Part shown: piece by piece, positions 16,923 through 25,582 of the stretch
How the letters are laid out: each line of letters starts with the position of its first letter
Numbering within the stretch: position 1 is the first letter of the stretch
Made by a program: the position numbers and the translations under genes
From: Prolixibacteraceae bacterium
GTDB lineage: Bacteria > Bacteroidota > Bacteroidia > Bacteroidales > Prolixibacteraceae
Assembly: GCA_017998095.1 (NCBI GenBank)
Contig: JAGODU010000006.1
Coordinates: 1-55,035, forward strand
Length of the DNA: 55,035 nt
Direction: 5' to 3'
Notes under the pieces: model-generated
Database searches by the model: none
Seen by the model: only the letters and a program-made list of their open reading frames with translations
Told to the model about the DNA's origin: nothing

Positions 16923-18107
16923 TTACCGGTTTAGCTCTATTGCTGCCAGGATAAACGGTCCGACACCTTTGCTATCGTTATCTACCCTTTTTTCATTTAT
17001 ATAATAATCGTAACTTCCATCGCGATAAGGATTTCCACCAAGTCCACAGCCCCCGCATACATTCTTAAGAACAAGATTTCCTTCAGCATCTTCAGAAATT
17101 AAAGTCTTAATTATTGAATCAAACTTTTCATTAGCTATCTGGAAGTATTTTTTCTTTATATAACCTTTATTTGCTGCTTTTGCCATTGCATAAGTGTACA
17201 TGCATGAACCAGAAGCTTCAATGTAATTACCTTCTCTTCCGCCCTGATCCAGAACCTGATACCACAATCCTGTTTCTTTATCTGCTACATTAAGAAGTGC
17301 ATCAATAGTTTTATTTAATATGGTAATTATCGCATTTCTATCCTTGTGATCTTCAGGCAGATAGTCCAGAACATCGACTATAGCCATCAAATACCATCCA
17401 ATAGCCCTGCTCCAGAAATGTTTTGATTGTCCGGTTTCCGGATTACACCATTTTTGCTCTTTGCTTTCATCCCATGCATGATAAAGCAATCCGGTTTTGG
17501 GATCCAGGGTTTTATCATAAATAAGTAAAATTTGATACGTTACAACATCAAACCATTCAGGTGAGTTATATTCTTTTGCATATTGTGCAAGGAAAGGGGA
17601 ACCCATATAAATACCATCAAGCCACATTTGCCAGGGATAAACCTGCTTATGCCAGTAACCTCCTGATTGCGTTTTCGGATGTTTCTCCATTTGTGATACA
17701 AAAGTCCTTATGGCAATGTTGTATTTTTCTTCTCCTGTTCTTTTATATAATGTAAAAAGATTTTTTGCCGGGTTTATTCTGTCGATATTATACTCATCAG
17801 TCTTATAATTTTTCACAGAACCGTCTTCTCCTATAAAATAATCATAGTAGGATTTCATATAATCGGAGTATTTCTGATCTACAACGCCCAGTTTATCAAT
17901 CGACATAGCAAGCATTGCCACGTCATATTGCCATCTGATTTTTTCCTTGCCTTCATAATAAATAAGACTATCATGAAGATTCATTACAGAGTTAGCCATT
18001 TTGACTGACCACTTTGTTGAATCATTTAAATCGTTTTTATCAGTACCAGTTTTGCAACCTGAATTCAGAAATGCAAAAATTAAGATTAATGAGAAATATT
18101 TAGCCAT
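16923..18107 (-). CDS. GH105 unsaturated rhamnogalacturonyl/glucuronyl hydrolase lipoprotein
   Basis: 394 residues from the ATG at 18107; an in-frame ATG at 18137 would add ten residues ahead of what looks like a complete lipoprotein signal, so the shorter start is preferred. The lipobox is LNSGC (Cys18). The (alpha/alpha)6 barrel of YteR/YesR-type GH105 enzymes is shown by WQMWLDGIYMGSPF, carrying the expected catalytic Asp, and by KHFWSRAIGWYLMAIVD and a GSCMYTYAMAKA segment. It hydrates and cleaves unsaturated uronic acid from lyase products. It is the first gene of the minus-strand pectin block and diverges from the HTCS. Confidence 0.9.
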   Translation of the reverse strand: MAKYFSLILIFAFLNSGCKTGTDKNDLNDSTKWSVKMANSVMNLHDSLIYYEGKEKIRWQYDVAMLAMSIDKLGVVDQKYSDYMKSYYDYFIGEDGSVKNYKTDEYNIDRINPAKNLFTLYKRTGEEKYNIAIRTFVSQMEKHPKTQSGGYWHKQVYPWQMWLDGIYMGSPFLAQYAKEYNSPEWFDVVTYQILLIYDKTLDPKTGLLYHAWDESKEQKWCNPETGQSKHFWSRAIGWYLMAIVDVLDYLPEDHKDRNAIITILNKTIDALLNVADKETGLWYQVLDQGGREGNYIEASGSCMYTYAMAKAANKGYIKKKYFQIANEKFDSIIKTLISEDAEGNLVLKNVCGGCGLGGNPYRDGSYDYYINEKRVDNDSKGVGPFILAAIELNR

Positions 18108-18360
18108 AATATTTAAATTCAAAGTTCTAGTAATCAACAGTCATATTTTAATTATGACATTCTTAAAACAGAATTCTAAGTTAAGTCATTTAGCCAGTTT
18201 TTATGGTTGAAAAATTGGTATAATATAGGTGTCATTTTATCGCATTGGCTTAAGTATTATTAATAATAATCTATATGTACCCGGTTGTTTATTTTTTATG
18301 ATTACATATTTTTCTGAAAAAGAAGTTTTACAAAGCCTGTCAGTTTCATTCAAAGCAAAT

Positions 18361-18442
18361 AGCCACCGGAATACTACCAAAGAGCCTGTTTCTCCCTTTC
18401 TAATGGGAGCAACAGGCTCTTTGGTAGTATTCCGGTTTGGCT
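18361..18442. repeat. long inverted repeat with 26-bp perfect arms
   Basis: Arms 18365-18390 and 18411-18436 are perfect reverse complements (26 bp; left arm begins ACCGGAATACTACC). An outer AGCC/GGCT pair (18361-18364 with 18439-18442) extends the stem past a 2-nt TT bulge. Inside the loop CTCCC (18392-18396) pairs with GGGAG (18405-18409) around an 8-nt apical loop. The whole unit of about 82 nt could form one near-continuous hairpin. It is more GC-rich than its surroundings, which suggests an inserted palindromic repeat element. Confidence 0.9.
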
Positions 18443-18575
18443 GAGGAGTAAATATTTCAGGGCTCGGAGAATATTGAAAATGGTTTATAATTATTAAAAG
18501 TTTATACATTTTTGGAATTAAAAAATCAAAAAAACAATAGGGAGTAGATGAGTTCTTAAAATAACAAAATATGAC

Positions 18576-18583
18576 TATTTTTG
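18576..18583 (+). promoter_or_regulatory. minus-7 element of the HTCS promoter
   Basis: TATTTTTG matches TAnnTTTG exactly and lies 21 bp before the HTCS ATG at 18605. No good TTTG is found 17-21 nt upstream, which would fit a promoter needing activation or a weak one. Confidence 0.45.
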
Positions 18584-18604
18584 GAAATAGGAATCCATAT
18601 CTGA

Positions 18605-21600
18605 ATGAAGAAAATGAGATTTAAAATATTTGCATTACTTATTTCAGCAACATTTTTATTGTTGTTGTTTTCAGGATATGTTTCTGCTACAGAAATCGAC
18701 CGCTTCGAATATTATTCAACAGATAATGGTTTATCTCACAATACAGTAACAGCAGTTTTATGTGACAGTAAGGGTTTTTTATGGTTTGGAACAATGAATG
18801 GCCTGAACCGTTTTGACGGATACAACTTCAAGATAATGAAGAGTAAGATGTTGCAATCGGATGAAATCACGAATAACAGAATAGTATCCTTGCTTGAAGA
18901 TAAACGGAATTTTATATGGTTTGAAACTTATGATGGTTATTATCATTGTTTTAATCCCCGGAAAGAAGATTTATTTACACTACCTAAGTATCTTGTAAAC
19001 CTTGAGGAAAAATCAAGTAAAATTACTTGTTTCCATCAGTATTCTTCTGATGAAATATGGCTTGGGTCTTCAAACTCAGGAGTTTATAGATTGGTGTATG
19101 ATGAAAATACTGACAGTTACAGGCAAGAACAATTTCTGAGCAGGGGAAAATTTTCAATAACAAATAATAACATACGTTTTATAGTATCAGATAAAGACAA
19201 TAATATTTATATAGGAACAAAAAACGGACTTAATATTCTTAAAAACGAAGACCGGAAGGCAGGAAACTTTTATTTCCAGCATTTTTTTGCTGATGTAAAT
19301 TTCAGCTCAGCTGTTTCCCTTAATGATAAAGTGTGGTTGGGAACTGAAAACTCAGGATTATTAATTTATGATATTGTAAGTAAGAATTTTACAATATTCA
19401 ATAGCGATAATTCGCCCCTTATTAAAAATAGAATAGATATACTTAAGTCGACTTCCAAGGATAATTTAATTGTTGGGAGTTCAGACATTTATATATATAA
19501 ACCTATTGATAATAAATGGATTACTGTAGAGGTTGAAGGCGATAGGACAGATAAAATTTTCGAAGATTCATTTGGAGTATTGTGGGTTACTTCGGGAAGA
19601 TCCGGTGTTAATAAGATAAATCAGGATAACGGAGATAAAAAGCATTTTGATCTGACTACTGACATATATAAATACTTGTCAGATAAAGAAAGGCCATATT
19701 TTTTTGAAGACAGCAGGAAGAATTTATGGATTTGTGTTCACGGAGGAGGGCTGGCTCAATATATAAGAGAGGTTGATAATTTCAGATTCTTCAGGAATAA
19801 TCCTTCCGATCCGAAGACAATAAGTTCAAATACTGTAATGTGTATAACTGAAGATCATACCGGTACACTTTGGGTTGGAACTTCATTACAAGGGGGAGTT
19901 AACAAGATCATTTTTAAAAATCCTGCTTTTAAGTTCTTGCAGGTAAACCATAAATACGAAGATTTCGTTGAAAATATTGTCCGCTCTCTGATGGAGGATG
20001 TTAACGGAAATTTATGGGTAGCAACAAAAGGGGGTCAGATTAAAATTTACGATAAGGATTTTAATGAGATCAGTCCTGTTTTCAATTATCCTTTTACACC
20101 AAAAGGTGAATTGGTTTATAATGTATACGCAATGTTCCAGGATTCAAAAGGGCATATATGGCTCGGTTCGAAAGGAGCAGGTATTGCAGTATCCAAAAAT
20201 CCTGTAAATAATTTCACGCGTAATTACGGGCAGATAAGTTTCAGCAGATTTCAGAACATTCCCGGAGATACGACATCATTATGTGATAATAACATTTATT
20301 GCATAGATGAAGATAAAAATGGGAAAATCTGGATTGGAACATATGGTGGCGGGTTGTGTTATACCATATCCGGGGGCCATGAAAACCTTAAATTCAATAG
20401 AATAAATACCACTAACTCCAATCTTTCCAATGATATGATAAGAGATTTGGAAGTTGATTCAGAAAACAATTTATGGGTGGCAACAACCTTTGGGTTGAAT
20501 AAAATTAATATTGAAAATCCGGATAAAAGAAAACCGGAAATTGTCAATTATTATCATGATCCTGCAGTTGATGGCAGTATAAATTATAACGATATAGTTC
20601 ATATTTATGAAGATTCTGAAAATAATATGTGGTTTGGTACTTTCGGACGTGGTGTTGATATGTTGGCAAAAGGGAAGACGAGCCCTGATAAGTTTGAGCA
20701 TTTTTCAGAAATAGAAGGTCTTTCAAATGACGAAGTTTTTGGTATTGTTGAAGATAATCAGGGTTATATATGGTTTAGTACGGAGAAGGGGCTTTCAAGA
20801 TTAAATAAAAGAAACAGGAGTTTTGAGATTTTCAATAAGTCGAATGGATTGACATCAAATGAGTTTTCAGAGAATACATGTTTGAGAATGAAAAGCGGAT
20901 GGTTGATTTTTGGAAGTTCAATTGGAATAGAAATACTTAATCCACAGAAGATTGTTACTTCAAAATTGCCATCTAAAGTAATTTTTACAAATTTTCAGCT
21001 TTTTAATAAAGAAGTTCAGGTAAACTCACCCGGATCGCCATTAAAAGAAGCTGTAACTTTTGCGGAAAAAATAAACCTGAAGTATAATCAATCCAGTTTT
21101 AGTTTTGAATTTTCAGCAGTTAATTATCTGGATGAGTCAAAAACGCAGTATGCCTATTTGCTTGAGAACTTTGATAAAAACTGGAATTATGTTGGTGCCG
21201 GAAGAAAAGCAACATATACAAATTTGAAACCAGGCAAGTATATTTTCAAGGTTAAGGCTGCATTATGGGATGGCAACTGGGATAATGAGATTGCTTCAAT
21301 AAGAGTAAATATTTCTCCACCCTGGTGGGGAACTACATTAGCTTATATTATATACCTGATATTGTTTCTTGTAACTTCACTGTTTGTCAGTCGTACAATA
21401 TTAAGAATAAACAGTTACAGGAATGAACTTAAAGTTGAAAAGGCAGTTAATGAAGTTAAATTAAAATTCTTCACTAATATTTCACATGAAATCAGGACAC
21501 CTTTAACTTTGATATTAGGCCCGATAGAAGATCTTTTATCTGATAAAAAATTTCCTGAGGAATTCAGATCTCCATTACAGTTAATGCAAAAGAATGGAAA

Positions 21601-23038
21601 CAGGATGTTGCATTTGTTGAATCAGTTGCTTGATTTCAGGAAAGTGCAAAATAAGAAGATGATTTTGAAAGTAGAACCGCTTGATATAGTTAGTTTCACA
21701 AAAGCTATTTATGAAAATTTCACATCTCATGCCAGGCACAAGGGGATTAAATTTCATTTTACACATGAAGGTAATCCTGATAAGGTATGGGCTGATCCTC
21801 ACAGGTTAGACTCTGTGATATTTAATGTATTATCAAATGCATTCAAATATACTCCCAGAGGGAAAGCAGTTAATGTAATTGTTTCAGAAAACACTACAGC
21901 TGATGAAATACATGTCAGGGTTAAAGATGGAGGACCAGGTATTGAAAGTAAAGATATACCACTGATATTTAACAGATATTCAATCTTATCTGATGAAAAC
22001 ATGACAGGAAATAGTACAGGAATAGGTATGAATTTGTCGAATGAGATTGTCAGAATGCATGGGGGAGAAATAAGGGTTGAAAGTACAATAGGGGAGGGTT
22101 GTGAGTTTATTATTGTTTTGAAGAAAGGGGTATCACATTTTCAAAATAAAAAATGGATTCAATTTGTAAATTCAGAGAGTACATATAATATAAACAGTAG
22201 TATAATTAAAGATTTGGTTCCAGAAGGGGAGGAGCTGGATGGTGAAGAAGAAAGTACAGCACCGGGGAAGCATGAATATACAATTTTAGTAGTTGAAGAC
22301 AATCCTCAGATTTTAAATTATGTTTCCAAATCTTTAAACAGGTTTTATAATATTATTGAGGCAGAAAATGGTAAAGCAGGCTTGGAAAAAGTTCAGGAAT
22401 TTCATCCTGATTTAATTGTTTCAGATATAATGATGCCTGAGATAGATGGAATAGAATTTACTCGTTGTCTTAAAAAGGATTTTGAGACATGCCATATTCC
22501 GGTGGTACTGCTAACAGCTAAATCTGGAATAGAAGATCAGGTATTGGGTATTGAATCAGGTGCTGAAGCTTATGTTCTTAAACCTTTCAATACAGGAATT
22601 TTGAAATCCATCATTGCAAACCTTCTGGAGCAGCGCAGGTTATTAATTAAAAGGTACAGGGAAAACAAAGAAATAGCAGTTTCAGATGTCAAGATTACAT
22701 CAAGGGATCAGGAGTTTTTAGAAAAGATAATAAAGTATATAGAGAAAAATTATGGTGATCCTGAATTATCAATAAATACGCTTGTAGATTATTCATGTGT
22801 CAGCAGAACCGTCTTTTATAACAAGGTTAAAAGTTTAACCGGATTAAGTCCGATAGAATTAATTCGGCAAATAAAATTGAAAATATCAGCACAGATGCTT
22901 CAGAATGGATACAATGTTAACGAAGCTGCAATGAGCATTGGTTTCAACGATACTAAATATTATAGCAGACAGTTTAAAGAGTTGTTTGGAGAATCTCCCA
23001 GTCAGTATAAAAAATCGGATGTTAAGAAGGAAGATTAA
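18605..23038 (+). CDS. hybrid two-component system regulator (HTCS)
   Basis: 1477 residues, the usual size of Bacteroidota HTCS proteins. In order: signal peptide (1-28); a periplasmic double beta-propeller of regulator-propeller repeats (LWFGTMNGLNRFDGYNF-like units, about 40-780); a Y_Y_Y domain (about 790-900); a membrane helix near 908-930; HisKA with His961 in NISHEIRTPLTLILGP; HATPase (NVLSNAFKYT, STGIGMNLSNEIV); a receiver domain (VVEDNPQI, phospho-acceptor Asp1274 in SDIMMPEIDG); and a C-terminal AraC-type HTH (SRTVFYNKVKSLTGLSPIE). It senses an oligosaccharide in the periplasm and regulates transcription in the cytoplasm. The divergent pectin block is its likely target. Confidence 0.96.
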   Translation: MKKMRFKIFALLISATFLLLLFSGYVSATEIDRFEYYSTDNGLSHNTVTAVLCDSKGFLWFGTMNGLNRFDGYNFKIMKSKMLQSDEITNNRIVSLLEDKRNFIWFETYDGYYHCFNPRKEDLFTLPKYLVNLEEKSSKITCFHQYSSDEIWLGSSNSGVYRLVYDENTDSYRQEQFLSRGKFSITNNNIRFIVSDKDNNIYIGTKNGLNILKNEDRKAGNFYFQHFFADVNFSSAVSLNDKVWLGTENSGLLIYDIVSKNFTIFNSDNSPLIKNRIDILKSTSKDNLIVGSSDIYIYKPIDNKWITVEVEGDRTDKIFEDSFGVLWVTSGRSGVNKINQDNGDKKHFDLTTDIYKYLSDKERPYFFEDSRKNLWICVHGGGLAQYIREVDNFRFFRNNPSDPKTISSNTVMCITEDHTGTLWVGTSLQGGVNKIIFKNPAFKFLQVNHKYEDFVENIVRSLMEDVNGNLWVATKGGQIKIYDKDFNEISPVFNYPFTPKGELVYNVYAMFQDSKGHIWLGSKGAGIAVSKNPVNNFTRNYGQISFSRFQNIPGDTTSLCDNNIYCIDEDKNGKIWIGTYGGGLCYTISGGHENLKFNRINTTNSNLSNDMIRDLEVDSENNLWVATTFGLNKINIENPDKRKPEIVNYYHDPAVDGSINYNDIVHIYEDSENNMWFGTFGRGVDMLAKGKTSPDKFEHFSEIEGLSNDEVFGIVEDNQGYIWFSTEKGLSRLNKRNRSFEIFNKSNGLTSNEFSENTCLRMKSGWLIFGSSIGIEILNPQKIVTSKLPSKVIFTNFQLFNKEVQVNSPGSPLKEAVTFAEKINLKYNQSSFSFEFSAVNYLDESKTQYAYLLENFDKNWNYVGAGRKATYTNLKPGKYIFKVKAALWDGNWDNEIASIRVNISPPWWGTTLAYIIYLILFLVTSLFVSRTILRINSYRNELKVEKAVNEVKLKFFTNISHEIRTPLTLILGPIEDLLSDKKFPEEFRSPLQLMQKNGNRMLHLLNQLLDFRKVQNKKMILKVEPLDIVSFTKAIYENFTSHARHKGIKFHFTHEGNPDKVWADPHRLDSVIFNVLSNAFKYTPRGKAVNVIVSENTTADEIHVRVKDGGPGIESKDIPLIFNRYSILSDENMTGNSTGIGMNLSNEIVRMHGGEIRVESTIGEGCEFIIVLKKGVSHFQNKKWIQFVNSESTYNINSSIIKDLVPEGEELDGEEESTAPGKHEYTILVVEDNPQILNYVSKSLNRFYNIIEAENGKAGLEKVQEFHPDLIVSDIMMPEIDGIEFTRCLKKDFETCHIPVVLLTAKSGIEDQVLGIESGAEAYVLKPFNTGILKSIIANLLEQRRLLIKRYRENKEIAVSDVKITSRDQEFLEKIIKYIEKNYGDPELSINTLVDYSCVSRTVFYNKVKSLTGLSPIELIRQIKLKISAQMLQNGYNVNEAAMSIGFNDTKYYSRQFKELFGESPSQYKKSDVKKED

Positions 23039-23097
23039 ATAATTATCTCGGATTCTAAATTCTCGTCTAATATTTATCATAAGGATTTACAAAGGAT

Positions 23098-23105
23098 TAT
23101 ATTTG
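23098..23105 (+). promoter_or_regulatory. minus-7 element upstream of the FG-GAP protein gene
   Basis: TATATTTG fits TAnnTTTG and lies 16 bp before the ATG at 23122, so the leader would be very short. The minus-33 side has only TTTA at 23073-23076. Read-through from the HTCS gene is also possible. Confidence 0.4.
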
Positions 23106-23121
23106 TTGCCAAATAATAAAA

Positions 23122-24891
23122 ATGGTGAAAAGAAGATTCTTAATTGGGGCATTTACCCTTATATGTTGTTTTGTTTCTATTAATGAAGCATTTACTCAAA
23201 TAAAGTTTGAAAAAGGGATTAAACTTTCAACAACATCAAATTTCATTGGAGTATTAGTTACGGATATAAACAATGACGGGCTTGATGATATAATTGGGGC
23301 AACATCATATTATTGGGGACAATCAGAAGAAGATGCAAAGATTTATATATATCTGCAGGATAATTTAAATGGGTTCAACAGAGATATTGAAATTGACTAT
23401 CCGAAGCAATATGCAGGATTGTATTCATTTTCAGCAGCAGATTTAAATAATGATGGGTTAAAAGATATAGTTATATCATATTCCGATAGCATTGGAATTT
23501 TTTATCAGCAAGTGGACAGTAAATTTAGTGAATGTGTTTCTTTTTTTAGTGGTTCATCAACAGATGAAGTTATATGTAAGGATTTGAATGGGGATTCACA
23601 TATTGACATAATTGCCAAAAACCTTAATTCACCAAGTTCGCTTTATATATTTCAGCAGGAATCATCAGGATTTTCATTAAAGACGTATAATAATAAAACA
23701 TCGGTTCAATTTGAGAATCTTGAAATGGAAGACATTAACAATGATGGTAATCTTGATGCATTGTATAGTTATTCATGGCCAATTGATGGCTACAATACAT
23801 TTATTTCATTTTATGATAGTATAGAAGGATTTTCAAAAAATGATATAAAACTTAAATTTACTGATGAAATTGGATCAGGCAGGCTAACCGATCTTAAGGC
23901 ATCTGACTATGACAACGATGGAGACTACGATATAATTGGTCTTGGCATGGAATATCTTACTATCTGGAAAAACAATAACCTTGACTTCAGTGATACGATG
24001 CATATACGTACGAATGAATATGCAGCCAGACTTGATGTTGAAGATTTTAATTGTGATGGCAAAAATGACATTATGGTTATGGCCGGATTTGCAGTTTCAA
24101 TACATGGGCAAGGTACAGGAATAAAAAATTACAACACATTTTCGGTTAACGACCAATACTCATCTCCAACGCCATGGGCAAATCAGTTTTCAACTGGAGA
24201 TTTGAATAATGATGGTTTAAAAGATATAGCAATTTCATATTTGGATGGTATAGTAATAATGGAAAACAAGTCGGTGCCTTCCATATTTACTAAAATTGAC
24301 ACAATAATTAACGTAAATAAGACAATAGTTGATAAAGGAATATTTGAATACACCTTTGGGAATTATGAGCTAAGAGATTCAACAATAAACGGATATGTTT
24401 ATCAGGTAGATTCATTTAAGGTAAGTATTGATTATGAAGAAAGTTACACAGACATTGACACAATATTTAATAGAAAGGGACTTTTTTGCAGGGGAGAATA
24501 TTCAGATATAGTTTACACTGACACATTGAGAGAATATAATTATTTTAGTGAGAACGATACTACCAATTTTTTTAGTAATCTGCTGACAGTACCTAAAAAA
24601 TCAAAAGGGGAAAAGAATTTAATAACAGATGTAAGGCTTGCAAGTGGTTACGAAGGAAAAGAACTTTGGGTATATTTCAAGGAAAAACCAGAAGGATGGT
24701 CATTTCAATATCAAATATTTGATTTAAATGGGAATATTATGATGAAAGGAAATGAAGATATGATGTTTAATTCCAATGATTATTTCACGATAGAGATAAG
24801 CGAGATTCCCCGGGGGTTATATATTTTGCAGATAAAAGCCAGAATAGAAGGCGGCAAATACACTATTAACAGGAAGTTTATAAAGACTTAG
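23122..24891 (+). CDS. secreted FG-GAP/VCBS repeat protein with type IX sorting domain
   Basis: 589 residues with a signal peptide (about 1-25). About seven calcium-loop type repeats of the form DxNxDGxxDI occur between residues 47 and 385 (DINNDGLDDIIG, DLNNDGLKDIVIS, DYDNDGDYDIIG, DFNCDGKNDIMV and others), predicting an integrin-like beta-propeller. The C-terminal 80 residues resemble a type A T9SS sorting domain (YQIFDLNGNIMMKGN, EISEIPRGLYILQIKA, NRKFIKT). The protein is likely exported to the cell surface. No enzymatic motif is visible; a binding or adhesive role is inferred. It sits 83 bp after the HTCS gene. Confidence 0.85.
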   Translation: MVKRRFLIGAFTLICCFVSINEAFTQIKFEKGIKLSTTSNFIGVLVTDINNDGLDDIIGATSYYWGQSEEDAKIYIYLQDNLNGFNRDIEIDYPKQYAGLYSFSAADLNNDGLKDIVISYSDSIGIFYQQVDSKFSECVSFFSGSSTDEVICKDLNGDSHIDIIAKNLNSPSSLYIFQQESSGFSLKTYNNKTSVQFENLEMEDINNDGNLDALYSYSWPIDGYNTFISFYDSIEGFSKNDIKLKFTDEIGSGRLTDLKASDYDNDGDYDIIGLGMEYLTIWKNNNLDFSDTMHIRTNEYAARLDVEDFNCDGKNDIMVMAGFAVSIHGQGTGIKNYNTFSVNDQYSSPTPWANQFSTGDLNNDGLKDIAISYLDGIVIMENKSVPSIFTKIDTIINVNKTIVDKGIFEYTFGNYELRDSTINGYVYQVDSFKVSIDYEESYTDIDTIFNRKGLFCRGEYSDIVYTDTLREYNYFSENDTTNFFSNLLTVPKKSKGEKNLITDVRLASGYEGKELWVYFKEKPEGWSFQYQIFDLNGNIMMKGNEDMMFNSNDYFTIEISEIPRGLYILQIKARIEGGKYTINRKFIKT

Positions 24892-24909
24892 AATGAAAAA
24901 CATTCAGTC

Positions 24910-24932
24910 TATTGTTAAGACAATACATTTTT
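24910..24932 (+). terminator. intrinsic terminator after the FG-GAP protein gene
   Basis: TATTGT (24910-24915) pairs with ACAATA (24920-24925) around loop TAAG, followed by CATTTTTTT. It is 18 bp past the stop codon and isolates the accessory region from the ribosomal superoperon. Confidence 0.6.
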
Positions 24933-24977
24933 TTCAAAAAAAAATACCTTACCTATTTTATTCTAATTGGAAATTAG

Positions 24978-24985
24978 TACTTTTG
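24978..24985 (+). promoter_or_regulatory. minus-7 element of the ribosomal superoperon promoter
   Basis: TACTTTTG matches TAnnTTTG. With the usual 18-nt spacer the minus-33 position (24956-24959) reads TTTT, one base from TTTG. Transcription would start near 24992, leaving a leader of about 98 nt before rpsL. Confidence 0.5.
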
Positions 24986-24999
24986 CCAACCATTTCAGG

Positions 25000-25042
25000 A
25001 AGGATTATGTCCAATTTTGAACGTAAATGACTGATAATCCTT
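25000..25042 (+). promoter_or_regulatory. leader hairpin upstream of rpsL
   Basis: AAGGATTAT (25000-25008) and ATAATCCTT (25034-25042) are perfect inverted copies with a 25-nt loop. The hairpin would lie at the very 5' end of the superoperon mRNA, a position used by ribosomal-protein autoregulatory or mRNA-stabilising structures. The function is inferred from position only. Confidence 0.45.
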
Positions 25043-25089
25043 TAGAAACAAAAGTTTTATGATTTATTTTAAATTTAATTAAACGTATA

Positions 25090-25470
25090 ATGCCTACAAT
25101 TCAACAGTTAGTTAGAAAGGGGAGACAAGTAAATATTGATAAAAGTAAGTCTCCTGCACTTGATTCCTGTCCACAGCGTAGGGGTGTGTGTGTACGTGTA
25201 TATACAACAACTCCTAAGAAACCTAACTCAGCTATGCGTAAAGTAGCGAGGGTAAGGTTAACTAACCTGAAAGAGGTAAACGCTTATATTCCGGGAGAAG
25301 GTCACAATTTACAGGAGCACTCAATCGTATTGGTACGTGGTGGTCGTGTAAAAGATTTACCGGGTGTGCGTTACCACATAGTTCGCGGTGCATTGGATAC
25401 TGCTGGTGTTGAAGGACGCACACAGCGCCGTTCTAAATACGGAACAAAACGTCCTAAAGTGAAAAAATAG
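25090..25470 (+). CDS. rpsL: 30S ribosomal protein S12
   Basis: 126 residues, the standard bacterial length. Recognised by [11 protein letters not shown] at the N-terminus and the decoding-site loops [12 protein letters not shown] and [13 protein letters not shown]. The lysines whose substitution gives streptomycin resistance are both present, so the protein is of the sensitive type. It is the first gene of the fused str-S10-spc-alpha superoperon, about 98 nt downstream of the predicted transcription start. Confidence 0.99.
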   Translation: MPTIQQLVRKGRQVNIDKSKSPALDSCPQRRGVCVRVYTTTPKKPNSAMRKVARVRLTNLKEVNAYIPGEGHNLQEHSIVLVRGGRVKDLPGVRYHIVRGALDTAGVEGRTQRRSKYGTKRPKVKK

Positions 25471-25484
25471 TGTTGAATAGTTAT

Positions 25485-25579
25485 TTAAAGTTGTGGTTAG
25501 GTTGAGTAAGGGACTCTATCCGAGAGGATGAACTGAAGACTGTAACTCAGGCAACCGATTTGAATAACACAAACTTTAA
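25485..25579 (+). promoter_or_regulatory. structured rpsL-rpsG intercistronic RNA element
   Basis: The 112-nt gap folds as nested stems. The outer stem is TTAAAGTTGTG (25485-25495) with CACAAACTTTAA (25568-25579, one bulged A). The middle stem is GGTT-GAGT (25500-25507) with ACTC (25545-25548) and AACC (25553-25556), with AGGC bulged. The inner stem ATCC/GGAT (25518-25521, 25526-25529) is capped by the GNRA tetraloop GAGA. The outer stem ends 3 nt before the rpsG ATG and would hide its start region. In E. coli the same gap binds S7 for feedback control; an equivalent role here is inference. Confidence 0.5.
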
Positions 25580-25582
25580 GAA

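Larger units (their letters stand above)
18138..18604. other. 467-bp divergent control region between the pectin block and the HTCS
   Basis: This non-coding stretch separates divergently transcribed GH105 and HTCS genes. It holds a long inverted repeat (18361-18442) and a TATTTTTG minus-7 element for the HTCS (18576-18583). I found no convincing TAnnTTTG element on the minus strand for GH105. Short frames on both strands through the inverted repeat encode similar peptides only because the DNA is palindromic. Confidence 0.6.

Noticed and set aside
18229..18509. Facing small open frames on both strands across the inverted repeat, encoding similar peptides (NTTKEPV...TGSLVVF)
   Set aside because: The similarity is a direct consequence of the palindrome. 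There is no start context, no promoter placement and no family resemblance.
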